A stretch of 64,000 bases of DNA from Pirellulaceae bacterium (GCA_026004775.1 BPJU01000017.1:1-64000), one strand, 5' to 3'; numbered from the stretch's first letter, positions 1-10,975 are shown. The notes: generated by a model not told the origin, from the sequence alone. A program made the numbers and translations.

Positions 1-400
1 GGGAGTGGGAAATTTTCTTTCCGCAAGCGGGGGAGCGTGGGCAGGTTTTTTGCAAGCAAGGGGAGAGTGGGTAGGCTTTGTTTTCCGCAAGTGGGAGGAG
101 AGTGGGCAAAGGTCTTCCCCAGCGCAACGAGCGCGTTGGAAAAGTTTATTCCGCACTTTAGGGGGAAGGAGTCGCGTGAGCGGGTTAGCTATTTCCTGCC
201 CCCCTCACCCTACCCTCTCCCCCCGCAAGCGGGGGGAGAGGGAGTGGGAAATTTTCTTTCCGCAAGCGGGGGAGCGGGGGCAGGTTTTTTCCACAAGTGT
301 GGGGAGAGGGAGTGGGAAATTTTCTTTCCGCAAGCGGGGGAGCGTAGGCAGTTTTTTTTGCAAGCGGGGGAAATAGTGCGGATGGTTTGTCCCGCAAGCA
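1..400. repeat. GC-rich intergenic repeat cluster
   Basis: Repeated short blocks of the form 'gagtgggaaattttctttcc' followed by 'gcaagcggggga' run through this stretch. At 213-242 there is a perfect inverted repeat with 14-bp arms (ccctctccccccgc / gcggggggagaggg) and a 2-base loop. The block 118-242 is a member of the same family found at 37.9 kb and 39.4-40.0 kb. All apparent reading frames here are just translations of the repeats. It lies downstream of the minus-strand YyaL gene. Confidence 0.8.
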
Positions 401-433
401 GAGCAAACGGCATTTTCGTTATCGTATTTCAAA

Positions 434-2544
434 TCATGGCTCATCGTGCAAGTAGCAAGCTGCGGCGGCGGCAGCCAGAGCGGGCACGGCGGCCGGAGCC
501 TGATCCAGCCAATACGAGCCGGCGGCCAGCAGTTTTTCGGCTCGCTTTTTATATGCGCCGTCGCCCGTAACACGCGACAATCTCAGCAGATTGCTTGCCG
601 CCATCGCATTTCCGGACGGAGTGACATTGTCGAACCATATTTTCGTCCGCCCCAGGAGCTGGGCATGTTCATCACTTACAAAAAAATATCCTCCATTCCT
701 TTCGTCCCAGAACAAGGTATCCTGCTTGGCTTGGAGCTGTTTGGCAAAATCCAACCATTTTTGCTCGCCGCTGGCATCGGCCAGGGCCAATAATCCGTCT
801 ATCAGAAAGGCATAATCGTCCAGGAACCCCGGCAGTCGCGCTTCATCCTGAGTGTAGCTGCGGCGGAGCGAGCCGTCGGCGGCAACCAGGCGTGTGCACG
901 CAAAGTCGGCTGTTTTCCGAGCCTCTTCCAGCCACCGCGGTTCTTCAAGATAGACGGCTGCGTCCACAAACGCTCGAATCGCCATCCCGTTCCAGGCGGC
1001 CAGAATTTTCGTATCGGTCTGCGGGCGTTCGCGCTGCTGCCGCCGGCGGCGGAGCAGTTCACGAGCCTCCTTCACCTGCCGGTTGAATGCCGATGACTCT
1101 ATCTCCTTTTTCGCGTGCTACGTCGTCCCACTTTTTCTCCAAATAGACTACGCAGTGCTGATCGTCCGGAGGTGGCAGCGGAGCCAGTCGATAGGTTGCC
1201 AGAAACAGTTCGGCCAGGGCGGGCGGCAGAACATTATTTAATTCATCGCGTTGCCACACATAGTAGCGCCCCTCGTTCGCCTTCCGAGTCGGCATCCAGG
1301 GCGGCGTAAAAACCACCTTCCGGTGCGCGCATTTCGCTGCACAAGAAACGCAGCAGTTTCTTCTGCCACTTCTCGATAAAGAGCTGTCTTCAAAGAGTGC
1401 CGATGCCCGCGAGTAGACCGACAGCAGTTGAGCATTGTCATAGAGCATTTTTTCGAAATGCGGAACCCGCCAAAACCGATCCACACTGTAGCGATGAAAG
1501 CCGCCGGCCAGATGGTCACGGATACCGCCAAGCGCCATTTGCGTGAGCGTCGTACGCAGGAGTTGGCGGGTGCGATCGCGGGCCTCCTTTTCGCTCGAGG
1601 GCAATCGGTTCAATCTGTCGAGCAGATAAAAGAGATTCGGGGGCTCTGGGAATTTCGGCCGATTGGGGGTGGTTCCATCAAATCCAAACCCGCCGTATTG
1701 CGGATCGAATTGTTCGGCTAAGGCGTCTTCCACACCGTTCCACAGTTTTTGCCAGGCTGCGCGATCCTGCGGCAGCCGGCTGTCCAGGATGATCGGTTGG
1801 TTTTCCAGCTCGACGCGCGTGACCCGCGCGATGGTGCGTGCATTTTGCCGCAGTTGCTCCTCTTGACTCCGCCACACTTCGTCCACCCGTTTGAGGATCG
1901 TCAGCAGTCCCGGTGGCAAATCCTCGCTGGCCGTCCCGAGGCGGGAAATAGGTTCCGCCGAAAAACGGTTCGCCCTCCGGCGTCAAGAACATCGTCAGCG
2001 GCCAACCCGTCCCCCCACCGGCGCCGGAGAGTCTTTGGAAGACGCTGAGCGCCGTCATATACATGTGATCGATTTCCGGCCTTTCCTCGCGATCCACTTT
2101 GATACACACAAATCGATCATTGAGCAGCCGGGCGATCTCTTCGTCTTCGAACGATTCTCGCTCCATCACATGGCACCAGTGGCACGTACTGTATCCGATC
2201 GAAAGGAAAATCACCTTGTTTTCGCGTTTGGCTTTGGCCAATGCTTCTTCTCCCCACGGGTACCAGTCAATCGGGTTATCCGCGTGGGCTCGCAAATACG
2301 GGCTCGTTTCCCGCGCCAGTCGATTCGTGCGATGCGGAGCGGCACTCTCCTGGCTCCACGCCGGGAATGCGATTGCCACCAGAGGCAGCACCCACCATGC
2401 CATCGGGCAAGCCGGAGTGCGCCGGAGACCAGGTATGTGATGCACGTGGCAGATCGTCTTTGTACTTACCATTTGCTCGCCGGCCAAAAGGAGTCGGCGC
2501 GTAGACGCCGGAAACTGCCCGATAATTCCAATCGCCGTTTTCAT
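434..2544 (-). pseudogene. DUF255/YyaL-type thioredoxin-domain protein, frameshifted
   Basis: This is a spermatogenesis-associated-protein-20/YyaL family gene: an N-terminal thioredoxin-fold DUF255 domain followed by an alpha/alpha-barrel resembling N-acylglucosamine epimerases. The N-terminal part shows the hallmark [18 protein letters not shown] and the CHWCHVM redox motif; later parts show [22 protein letters not shown] and TKILAAWNGM. A Sec-like signal peptide follows a Met near 2403, a more likely start than 2544. The reading frame must change at about 1920, 1385, 1350, 1277 and 1109 to give the family's normal product of roughly 700 residues. Either the gene is decaying or the consensus has several one-base indels; the last shift lies at a run of five identical bases. 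Family assignment is firm; functional status is not. Confidence 0.85.
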
Positions 2545-2669
2545 TACTCAATCTCCCGCTTGGTGGTACGCAGGTCGGCGGCCCTGTTCGCGCCGCGACT
2601 TTTTCAGGCGTATTATTTCGCCGGCACCACGCATACTTAGACCTGCCGCTTAACTCCCACTCAACCGTT

Positions 2670-4238
2670 TCATGGTAGCACACGGACCGGATGCTGGTCC
2701 AATAACTGCAACAATTCCTGGACCACCTGCGGGCGTTCTTCTGCCAGGTTCCGCGTTTCCTCGGGATCTTCGCTGTAGTCGTACAATTCGTATTCTATTT
2801 CAGAAGAACGAGCGTCATTTCGTATGGGGCTCCAAACCACAAGCCGGTACCTGGCTGTTCTAACGGCTCGTCCCAGTTTCGCTTTTGGGTAGCAATGGTA
2901 GGCGTGATCGCGAACCGGACTGTTACCATCCCGTAATAGCGGCACAAGACTCTTGCCATCGATTGGCTGCGGGCCTTGGGGTGGCGGCAATCCCGCCAGT
3001 TCCGCCAACGTCGGAAATATGTCAACCGATTCCACCAATTGTTCGCAGTGGGTACCGGCCCGAACTGAATCCGGACAGGCGAATATCAAGGGAACACGCG
3101 TTGCCTCTTCATAGTTGGTATGCTTGGTCCAAAAACCGTGGTCACCCAGGTGAAATCCGTGGTCACCCCACAGAACAACGATGGTCTGGTCGGTGATGGA
3201 CAGTCGGTCGAGAGCATCCAGGAGTTTTCCGATTTGCGCGTCGGTGTAGCTTATAGAGGCGTAATAGCCGTGGATGAGTTTTCGCGCAAGTAAGGGCTCA
3301 ATCTTTCCATCCGGGGGGACCGGTTCATAATTGGTAATCTCGCCGCCGCGCTTGATCGCCACCGCCGGTGCACCTTGGGGTGGTCCAACGGAACGAGGCA
3401 GCGGCAATTTGTCAGGATCGTACAGCTCCCAATACTTGCGCGGCACACAAAACGGAAGGTGAGGCCGGACGAAACCGACGGCCAGAAAGAACGGTTGGCC
3501 ACTGTTCCTCCGTCGTTCGGCTGCCTGTTGTAGCCGTTGGATCGCCAACTGCGCGATTCGGCCATCGGCATAAGCCTCATCGGGAAGATCCAGAGCCTCA
3601 AAGGCCATACCTCGCGGCAGCGACGCAATCCGATCCAAAAATTGGTTGGTAAAGTAGGCTTCCTCACGAGTAAGCTGCCCCGCGTGGCGACTTAACGGAT
3701 CACGATACTCGATCACTTTATCCTCGAACGGCGGCAGCGAAAACGACTGCGGATCACCGGGGTTTCCGTGCCCCACATGGAATACCTTACCCAGCGATTC
3801 GGCATGATATCCGTGTCGGATGAAGTGTTGGGGCAAGGTGACGGCATCGGGCAACAGCCGCCGCAGGCGACTTCCCAGATGGTACAGACCCGTGGAGGTA
3901 GGATGGCTGGCCAACATCAGGGCGAATCGCGAAGGGGCACAGACAGCCTGGCTACAGTAGGCCCTGTCGAAGCGCATGCCACGGGCGGCCAGTCGGTCGA
4001 TCGATGGCGTCACAGCCACCGGATCGCCATAGCAGCCGAGCGCCGGTTTCAAGTCATCGACCAGGATCAACAACACATTCGGCCGGCCGTCGGCCGGGCC
4101 ACCAGCGGACTGCCCCCACGACGGCCGGCAAACGGTCGCTGCAAGCCAGATCCCCAGCGCCAACCAAATCCACTTCCCGGCTCGCTGGAGATCGACACGA
4201 GGCTTATGGTTCCAAGGTGAAATCCGGCAGGTGTACAA
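2670..4238 (-). CDS. sulfatase, iduronate-2-sulfatase-like
   Basis: A secreted type I sulfatase, expected to hydrolyse sulfate esters of polysaccharides in the periplasm. After a hydrophobic N-terminal segment (signal peptide or anchor) it has the metal-binding LILVDD motif and the formylglycine motif C-A-P-S-R at about residues 100-104, whose Cys would be modified by a formylglycine-generating enzyme. WGDHGFHLGDHG is the second metal-binding segment. It is about 520 residues, normal for the family. The chosen start is TTG at 4238, about 6 nt after a GGAGG ribosome site; GTG at 4244 overlaps that site. The start lies inside the 3' end of the upstream oxidoreductase gene, so the two are probably translationally coupled. 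Confidence 0.9.
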   Translation of the reverse strand: MYTCRISPWNHKPRVDLQRAGKWIWLALGIWLAATVCRPSWGQSAGGPADGRPNVLLILVDDLKPALGCYGDPVAVTPSIDRLAARGMRFDRAYCSQAVCAPSRFALMLASHPTSTGLYHLGSRLRRLLPDAVTLPQHFIRHGYHAESLGKVFHVGHGNPGDPQSFSLPPFEDKVIEYRDPLSRHAGQLTREEAYFTNQFLDRIASLPRGMAFEALDLPDEAYADGRIAQLAIQRLQQAAERRRNSGQPFFLAVGFVRPHLPFCVPRKYWELYDPDKLPLPRSVGPPQGAPAVAIKRGGEITNYEPVPPDGKIEPLLARKLIHGYYASISYTDAQIGKLLDALDRLSITDQTIVVLWGDHGFHLGDHGFWTKHTNYEEATRVPLIFACPDSVRAGTHCEQLVESVDIFPTLAELAGLPPPQGPQPIDGKSLVPLLRDGNSPVRDHAYHCYPKAKLGRAVRTARYRLVVWSPIRNDARSSEIEYELYDYSEDPEETRNLAEERPQVVQELLQLLDQHPVRVLP

Positions 4239-5322
4239 TTTCACCTCCCTTCACGGCCGACTGGTGAGCGCACAGCCCGACGCAAGTCCAGTTGGCGGAA
4301 ATCACCGCATTGGGCCACGGATCGCGGTCTTCGATCAAAGCCGATACGAACTGGTGCACCAGGTGTGGGTGCGAGCCGCCGTGGCCGCCACCCTGGATGA
4401 ACGACAAGTGCTGCGGATCTTGGATGGTACGTGTGAATTTCCGGATCGGTTCGGGCAGCAGGTGTGCATAATCGGGCACTTCCACACGCTCGGGAATCTC
4501 CGGTTCCGGTTTCTTGGCCGTATGGATCACATGCGGCTCACCTTCGATCAGTGCCCACTCGAACGATTTCTTCGTTCCATACACATCAAAACTCTCACGG
4601 TATTGGCGAGCCACATCATACAGGAACCGCCAGATATGTGCAGAAATATCGCTGTTGAGAATTTTGATATGGCAGCTTTCCACCGCGAATTTGTTACCGC
4701 TTTTCTTCTGAATATCTTCGCGGACGGTACCCGACCCGAAACAGCTCACGTATTCGGCCCTGCCGTTGACCAGGCCCAACACCGGGCTTACCACGTGGGT
4801 GGCATAGTGCATCGGGATCATTTTTTCCCAGTACGAAGGCCAACCGTCCATGTCTTGCGGGTGGCTGGCCTGCATATACTGGATTTTGCCCAATTCACCT
4901 TTTTCGTACATCTCTTTGATGAACAAGAATTCGCGGCTGTACACCACCGTTTCGGCCATCATGTATTTAAGTCCGGTTTGTTTGACTTTTTCCACGATCT
5001 GCCGGCATTCTTCGATGGTGGTGGCCATCGGTACGGTGCACATCACGTGCTTGCCGGCATCCAGTGCCTTCAACGTCATCCAGGCATGATCCGGAATGGG
5101 GGAGTTGATATGGACAAAATCTACGTCCGGATCGGCCAGCACCTCTTCGAATTTCGTGTAGCGTTTGGGAATACCGAAGTGGTCGGCCACCTTGTTCAAT
5201 TCGGCTTCATTGCGGCGGCATACGGCGACAATTTCGGCATTCGGATGCGCTTGGTAGATCGGAATGAATTCGGCACCAAAACCCAACCCGATGATTGCTG
5301 CGTTCACTTTGTCCTTTTTCAT
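4204..5322 (-). CDS. Gfo/Idh/MocA family oxidoreductase
   Basis: A 372-residue NAD(P)-dependent oxidoreductase. The N-terminal Rossmann fold carries the dinucleotide motif IIGLGFGAEF (residues 9-18), and the usual DAGKHVMCTVPMA segment follows at about residue 90; the C-terminal alpha/beta domain has a Gly/His-rich segment GGGHGGSHPHLVHQF as in other planctomycete members. The substrate, probably a sugar or polyol, cannot be read from the sequence. The ATG at 5322 follows an AGGAG site. The 3' end overlaps the sulfatase start, and this pairing suggests both act on the same sulfated carbohydrate. Unlike many planctomycete relatives it has no evident TAT signal, so it is probably cytoplasmic. 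Confidence 0.9.
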   Translation of the reverse strand: MKKDKVNAAIIGLGFGAEFIPIYQAHPNAEIVAVCRRNEAELNKVADHFGIPKRYTKFEEVLADPDVDFVHINSPIPDHAWMTLKALDAGKHVMCTVPMATTIEECRQIVEKVKQTGLKYMMAETVVYSREFLFIKEMYEKGELGKIQYMQASHPQDMDGWPSYWEKMIPMHYATHVVSPVLGLVNGRAEYVSCFGSGTVREDIQKKSGNKFAVESCHIKILNSDISAHIWRFLYDVARQYRESFDVYGTKKSFEWALIEGEPHVIHTAKKPEPEIPERVEVPDYAHLLPEPIRKFTRTIQDPQHLSFIQGGGHGGSHPHLVHQFVSALIEDRDPWPNAVISANWTCVGLCAHQSAVKGGEIVHLPDFTLEP

Positions 5323-5652
5323 GGCGACACTCCTGTGGTTGGCAATGAGTCATTCAGGACAGCCATTCGACCTAATCAGTTCCCCGGCACGCATCACCGC
5401 GGGGCGTTGACAGCCACGCGGCGATTCGCCCGGATGCAGATCTCCTGGGACCAGGTGACCGGGATTGCCCTGATTGTGGTCCAACAGCGCTGCCGGTGGC
5501 AAGTACCAACCGCCGTGCCATTGCACACTCCCCCTTTTCAGTGTTCCGACCGGTACGGTATCACAAGCAGAAGAGGTACGAGGCGAAAATGTGGGAGGCG
5601 GTGCGGGGAGGTACCCTGTGCCGTTCGCTGCCGCGAATGGTGGGACTTATCG
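5323..5652. other. divergent intergenic region
   Basis: About 330 bp between the minus-strand oxidoreductase and the plus-strand DUF2760 operon. It must hold the promoters of both transcription units. I see no convincing ORF, repeat or RNA in it and no strong -10/-35 pair. Confidence 0.4.
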
Positions 5653-6192
5653 ATGCGTATCGGTCTTGCACTGCGACTGTTTTGGGCGGTGTTATGGGAT
5701 CGACAACTGGCGGGCCGGCTCCAGGAGGTGTTGCGGGACGAGCGGCAAGCGGAGGCAATCGCGCTGGAAACCGCTCGCAAGCCACAACCGCCGGCTGAAG
5801 CGCGTCCCACCCGAAACGAAGCGCTGACGCTGCTGGCGGCTCTTCAGCGCGAAGCCCGTTTTGTCGACCTTGTCCAGGAGCCGCTCCATCAGTACAGCGA
5901 CGCTCAGGTGGGGGCCGCAGCTCGCGATGTGTTGGAGCGTTGCCGTACGGTGCTCGATCGGTTCTTCGGCATCCAGCCGTTGGCCGCTGAAGAAGGAACG
6001 ACCATCGAAGTTCCCACCGGGTACGACCCGTACCAGTATCGGCTGGTGGGAAGCGTTACCGGAAGCGGTCCATATCGGGGCAAGGTAACGCATCCCGGTT
6101 GGCGGGCCACCCGCTGCCAGCTTCCCGAATGGTCCGGGTCGGCCACTGCCGCCTGGATCATCGCCCCGACCGAAGTCCAAGTCGAATCATGA
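5653..6192 (+). CDS. DUF2760 domain protein
   Basis: A 179-residue protein recognised as DUF2760 by its N-terminus (MRIGLALRLFWAVLW), a central variable region with RNEALTLLAALQREARFVD and LVQEPLHQYSDAQVGAAARD, and a C-terminus rich in Val/Gly with TGYDPYQYRLVG and WIIAPTEV. Its biochemical role is unknown. The family is typically encoded with two divergent Hsp70 proteins, as here. The ATG at 5653 is preceded by a GTGGGA site; a longer open frame upstream is only the complement of the oxidoreductase gene. It is the first gene of a plus-strand operon with the two Hsp70 genes. Confidence 0.85.
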   Translation: MRIGLALRLFWAVLWDRQLAGRLQEVLRDERQAEAIALETARKPQPPAEARPTRNEALTLLAALQREARFVDLVQEPLHQYSDAQVGAAARDVLERCRTVLDRFFGIQPLAAEEGTTIEVPTGYDPYQYRLVGSVTGSGPYRGKVTHPGWRATRCQLPEWSGSATAAWIIAPTEVQVES

Positions 6193-6271
6193 TGCAGGAA
6201 AACAGAATGGATACAGGGGGCATCGTCATTCGGTGACGCCTTCTGAGTTGCTTGTCGAGGAGAAGTTGGGC

Positions 6272-8062
6272 ATGGCACGCCGCTTCGTGGTGGGAATCGA
6301 TTTGGGTACAACCAATTCGGTGCTTGCTTACACGCCACTGGATATCGAGAAACCGCAGGTCGAGGTGTTCGAGATCCCTCAGTTCGTGGCACCCGGTAGT
6401 CTGGAACGGTTATCGGTGCTCCCTTCGTTTGCATTCCTGCCCCCGGAAGAACCCTCCGGCAGTGAAGCCTTTCGTTTGCCTTGGCCGACTCGTTCGCGGG
6501 CCATCATCGGCGAATTCGCTCGACTTCAGTCGGCCGAGTTCCCGGAGCGCACCGTGGTGGCGGCCAAGAGTTGGCTGTGTTATCGCCGCGCGGACCGCCA
6601 CCAGCCGATCCTGCCGTGGAATGCCCCGGAAGACGTGCCGAAGATTTCGCCCGTGACCGCCAGCCAGCGTTTCTTGGAGCATTTGGCCGGTGCTTGGGAT
6701 GCTGCTTTTCCGGATGCACCGATTCGCGAGCAGTTGGTGGTGTTGACCGTACCGGCGTCGTTCGACGCGGTGGCACGAGAGTTGACGAGGGAGGCGGCCC
6801 TGGCGGCGGGACTCCCCGACGAACTGGTACTGCTGGAAGAGCCTCAAGCCGCTTTTTACGCCTGGCTGGCTAGTGTCGGCGATTCGTGGCGCAAGCGGCT
6901 GAAGTTGCACGACCGGCTGCTGGTCTGTGATGTGGGCGGCGGCACGACCGATTTGACCCTTATCGAAGTGGCTGAAGAAGCGGGCGAGCTGGTGCTCCAG
7001 CGTGTCGCCGTGGGCAAACACCTGCTCGTCGGCGGTGACAACATGGATCTGGCTTTGGCGCACTGGGTGGCCGAACGATTCCGCGAAAAAGGCATCGACC
7101 TGGATCCGTGGCAATCGATCGCCCTGTGGCATAGCTGCCGGGCAGCTAAAGAAAAGCTGTTGGGCGACGATGCTCCGGAGCGTACGCCCGTGACCATTCT
7201 GGGGCGAGGCCGCCGGTTGGTCGGCGGCACCCAGCGTGTTGACGTGGAAAGAGAGCACGTGCTTCAGTTCCTCACTGAGGGGTTCTTCCCGGCATGCGAT
7301 CTGGCCGACCGGCCTCGGCGACAAGCACGCGTGGGCTTTCAGGAGCTGGGGTTGCCCTACGAACCGGACACGGCGATCACCCGCCATGTAGCCGCCTTCT
7401 TGACCGATCACGGAGCCGACGCACCGGCTCGGCCGACCCACGTCTTGTTCAATGGTGGCGTGTTCAAAGCGCCGGCATTCCGCCGGCGTGTGCTGGAAGT
7501 GCTGCAACGCTGGTTTCCGGACCATGTCGCGCAATCGCTGCTGGACACGCCGTTCGATTTCGACCACGCAGTGGCTCGAGGCGCCGCCTACTATGGATGG
7601 GCCAAGAAGCACGGCGGCGTGCGCATCCGGGGCGGTACTGCCCGCTCGTACTACATCGGCATCGAATCGGCCGGCCTGGCGATCCCCGGAGCCCCGCGAC
7701 CGTTGCGGGCGTTGTGTGTGGTGCCGTTTGGGATGGAAGAGGGAACTGAGTGCGACGTCCCGTCGAGTGAGATTGGGTTGGTACACGGCGAGCCGGCCCA
7801 GTTTCGCTTTTTTAGCTCGGCCGTCCGCAAACAGGATCGCCCCGGGGATATTCTCACCCGCTGGTCCGAAGAGGAACTGGTGGAGACCACTTCGCTGGAA
7901 ACCACTCTGCCGGCTGACGAAGCGATCGACGAACCTTACGTGCCGGTCAAGTTCCGCTCGCGGATCACCGAAGTGGGCATGCTGGAATTGTGGTGTGTCA
8001 GCACGCGGACGCCGGGCCGGTGGAAACTGGAATTCAGTGTTCGGGATGAACCGGAGTCCTGA
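6272..8062 (+). CDS. Hsp70 family protein (short form)
   Basis: A 596-residue divergent Hsp70/actin-fold ATPase. The phosphate-1 loop GIDLGTTNS is at residues 8-16, phosphate-2 CDVGGGTTDLT at about 219-229, and an adenosine-loop-like NGGVFKAPAFRR lies near residue 395. A short beta-rich C-terminus follows, and the canonical DnaK lid and EEVD tail are absent. The ATG at 6272 follows GAGGAG at good spacing; a GTG at 6233 would add 13 residues. It is followed after 2 nt by a second Hsp70. No dnaJ or grpE lies nearby, so it is probably not the housekeeping chaperone. Role unknown; it may act as a pair with the next gene. Confidence 0.9.
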   Translation: MARRFVVGIDLGTTNSVLAYTPLDIEKPQVEVFEIPQFVAPGSLERLSVLPSFAFLPPEEPSGSEAFRLPWPTRSRAIIGEFARLQSAEFPERTVVAAKSWLCYRRADRHQPILPWNAPEDVPKISPVTASQRFLEHLAGAWDAAFPDAPIREQLVVLTVPASFDAVARELTREAALAAGLPDELVLLEEPQAAFYAWLASVGDSWRKRLKLHDRLLVCDVGGGTTDLTLIEVAEEAGELVLQRVAVGKHLLVGGDNMDLALAHWVAERFREKGIDLDPWQSIALWHSCRAAKEKLLGDDAPERTPVTILGRGRRLVGGTQRVDVEREHVLQFLTEGFFPACDLADRPRRQARVGFQELGLPYEPDTAITRHVAAFLTDHGADAPARPTHVLFNGGVFKAPAFRRRVLEVLQRWFPDHVAQSLLDTPFDFDHAVARGAAYYGWAKKHGGVRIRGGTARSYYIGIESAGLAIPGAPRPLRALCVVPFGMEEGTECDVPSSEIGLVHGEPAQFRFFSSAVRKQDRPGDILTRWSEEELVETTSLETTLPADEAIDEPYVPVKFRSRITEVGMLELWCVSTRTPGRWKLEFSVRDEPES

Positions 8063-8064
8063 CG

Positions 8065-10907
8065 GTGCGGGTTGCGGAATCCCCCAACAACCTCTCGGCT
8101 GACGAGGCACTCCCCAGCCGCTACGTGGTGGGGATCGACCTGGGCACGACCAACTCAGCCGTGGCCTATGTCGATACGTCCGAAGCGCGCTGGCGCATCC
8201 GCACTTTCCCGATCGTGCAACTGACGGCTCCCGGCATGTGTGAAGCGCTGGAGGTGCTGCCGTCATTTCATTATGAAGCGTTGCCCGAAGAGCAACGAGG
8301 AGGGGCTCTGCGATTGCCCTGGAGCGAAGAAGAAGCTCCCCGGTTCGCGGTCGGGGCATGGGCGCGGGACGAAGGCGGACGAGTTCCCGGAAGGTTGATC
8401 GCTTCCGCTAAAAGCTGGCTATGCCATTCCGGTATCGATCGAAAAGCCGACATACTGCCATGGCATGCCGCGGCCGATGTAGAACGGCTTTCTCCGGTGG
8501 AAGTAAGCGCCCGGTTCTTGCGGCATATCCGGCAAGCGTGGAACCATGCGCATCGGGATGATCCGCTGGAACAACAGGACGTGGTGCTGACCTTGCCGGC
8601 TTCGTTCGACGAGGTGGCTCGGGAATTGACCGTGGAAGCAGCTCGTCGAGCCGGGCTGCCCCGCGTGGTACTGATCGAAGAACCTCAGGCCGCCTTCTAC
8701 GCCTGGGTCTATAAGCACCGAGACCAATGGCAGCGGTTGGTGCGTCCGGGACAATCGATCCTGGTGTGTGATGTCGGTGGTGGTACAACCGATTTGACGT
8801 TGATACGCGTACGCAGTGCCGAACCGTCGGATGGCGAGACGCTGCAGTTTCATCGGGTGGCTGTGGGCGAACATTTGTTGCTGGGCGGGGACAACCTGGA
8901 TGTCTATTTGGCGCGGTGGATCGAGGAGCAACGCGTGTCTGGCGGGCAGCTTGACCCGGCACGCTGGGATGCGCTGTTGCGCCAGTCACGGCGCGCCAAA
9001 GAAATATTGCTCTCCGACGGCGCTCCCGATACATGGACCGTGCACATAGCCACTCCTGGAAGCCGATTGGTTGCCGGGGCAATACAGATCGAACTGCGAC
9101 GAGACGAAGTGCGGCAGCTTTTGGTGGAAGGGTTCCTGCCGGCCGTCTCGTTTGACGAACGCCCTCAGCGCCGCCGCTCGGGGTTCCAGGAATTTGGGCT
9201 GCCGTATGCTCCCGATCCGGCGATCACCAGGTATGTCGCTGAATTTCTTCACAGCCATCGCCATGCCGGCCGTGACGAGCCGGTACACGACGATCTGTTG
9301 GCGGCTCGTCCCGACTTGATACTTCTCAACGGTGGCTTTTTCAACGCTTCGTGTTTACAGCGACGTTTTGTGGAAGTCCTGGCATCCTGGTTCGCACCTT
9401 GTGAACGCAATTGGCGGCCGGTGCTTCTTGCGCACGACAAATTGCATTTGGCTGTCGCCAACGGGGCGGCCTACTACGGGATGGTGCGCCGCGGTGAAGG
9501 TGTTCGCATCGCCGCGGCTCTTGCACGCAGTTACTACGTCGGTGTGGCAGCAGACCGTCCGGTGGCCATGTGTCTGGTACCTGGCAACGCCCAGCCGGGA
9601 TCGCACTACGATCTGAAGGATGTCACATTACAGGCCACCATCGGGCAGCCGGTCGAGTTTCCGCTATTTGTTTCCAGCACACGACTGGTCGATGCCCCGG
9701 GTATGCTCGTCGATATCCAAGAAGAACAACTCACACGCCTGCCGTCGATACGGACGGTGCTCCAGGCGAGCCGGCGTTCCGAAAGCGGGTCGGTACCGGT
9801 GACGCTATCTGCCACTATCACCGAAATCGGCACTCTGGAACTCTTTTGCCGCCAGACGGATCGGGATCGCAGTTGGCGGCTGGAGTTCGACGCTCGAGCT
9901 GCCGTGCAGACCGACGCGGCGCGAGAAAGAAACCTACGGCGAATTGCAGGGTGTAGAAGAAGAAACGGTGGCCGAAGCGTGTTGCCAGGCAATTGGCGAC
10001 GTATTTGCCGACGAGGGCGCGGCCAAGCCAGCCGACCTCGTGGGCGCTTTGGCTCGCATCATTGGCCGGCCGCGGGACCAGTGGCCGGCTACGCTGCTGA
10101 GACGGTTGTGGGAGGCGTTGATGGAACATGAGTCGGGGCGGCGCAAGAGTCCCGCCCATGAAGCCCGATGGCTCAACCTGGTAGGATTCGCTCTTCGCCC
10201 GGGCTACGGCCTGGCTGTGGATGATTGGCGAGTCAGCCAAACTTGGCGCACCGTGTACGGGCGACTGGCGTTCGAAGGAGCGTCGCGCAATGAGGCACTG
10301 ATTCTGTGGCGGCGCATTGCCGGGGGACTAACCGCCGGCCAGCAACGAGCCCTGCTCGAAGGGCTGCTGCCTTCGCTGCGCAAAACGTATCGCAAAGGAG
10401 CGGCGTGCCGCTCGCCGTTCCGAAGGTCTTGACCCCGTGCAAATATGGTACACCGCCGGGGCTCTGGAATGGATCCACCCGCAGTTGAAGTGGGAGCTGG
10501 CCGAACGACTCATCCGGTTGCTGGAAACGCGGCCCCCGGAGGCCCTGTTGGCGGCCTGGATCTGGGCGATGGGCCGGCTCATCCAGAGAGTGCCTTCGTA
10601 CGGCCCGCTCAACACGCTGCTTGAACCCGAACAGGTGGCTGCCTGCCTGACGGCATTGATGAGGCTTGACGGCACACAACGCATTGTTCAAATGGCAGTT
10701 ACCCTGGGAGCTCGACGCACGCATGATCGCTATCGCGATATTGCCGAATCGTTGCGCCAGGAAGTGATCCGGTGGTTGCAAACATATCGGGCGGCTGACC
10801 ATCTGGTGGCTTTGGTGCGCGAGGGGGGTGAGCTAGACGTACACGAAGAACAGGAGGTCTTCGGCGAATCGTTGCCCCTGGGTCTGCGACTTAGCCTGAC
10901 TCCTTGA
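8065..10907 (+). pseudogene. Hsp70 family protein with DUF3731-like C-terminus, two frameshifts
   Basis: The GTG start at 8065 follows the first Hsp70 stop by 2 nt. The first ~615 residues form an Hsp70-like ATPase homologous to the preceding gene, with GIDLGTTNS near residue 23, CDVGGGTTDLT near 235 and NGGFFNASCLQRR near 425. The frame then shifts at about 9915-9925 into a helical region beginning ETYGELQGVEEET, and again at about 10395-10425 into the final part with GLDPVQIWYTAGALEW. Joined, it gives about 945 residues, matching Hsp70-DUF3731 proteins that accompany DUF2760. Both shifts are one-base changes and could be sequencing errors; if real, the C-terminal domain is lost. Confidence 0.8.
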
Positions 10908-10975
10908 AGTAATGACTAGCCTGGAAAATACCTACTGGTTTCCATATTGTCTTGTGTCCCGATGAGGTGCCAGCC

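Noticed and set aside
4231-6192. A 653-codon plus-strand frame over the oxidoreductase gene
   Set aside because: Its first part is the complement of the Gfo/Idh/MocA gene; only the last 179 codons (DUF2760, from 5653) are real.
6410-8359. A 649-codon minus-strand frame
   Set aside because: Antisense to the Hsp70 genes with no domain pattern; arises from GC-rich codon use.
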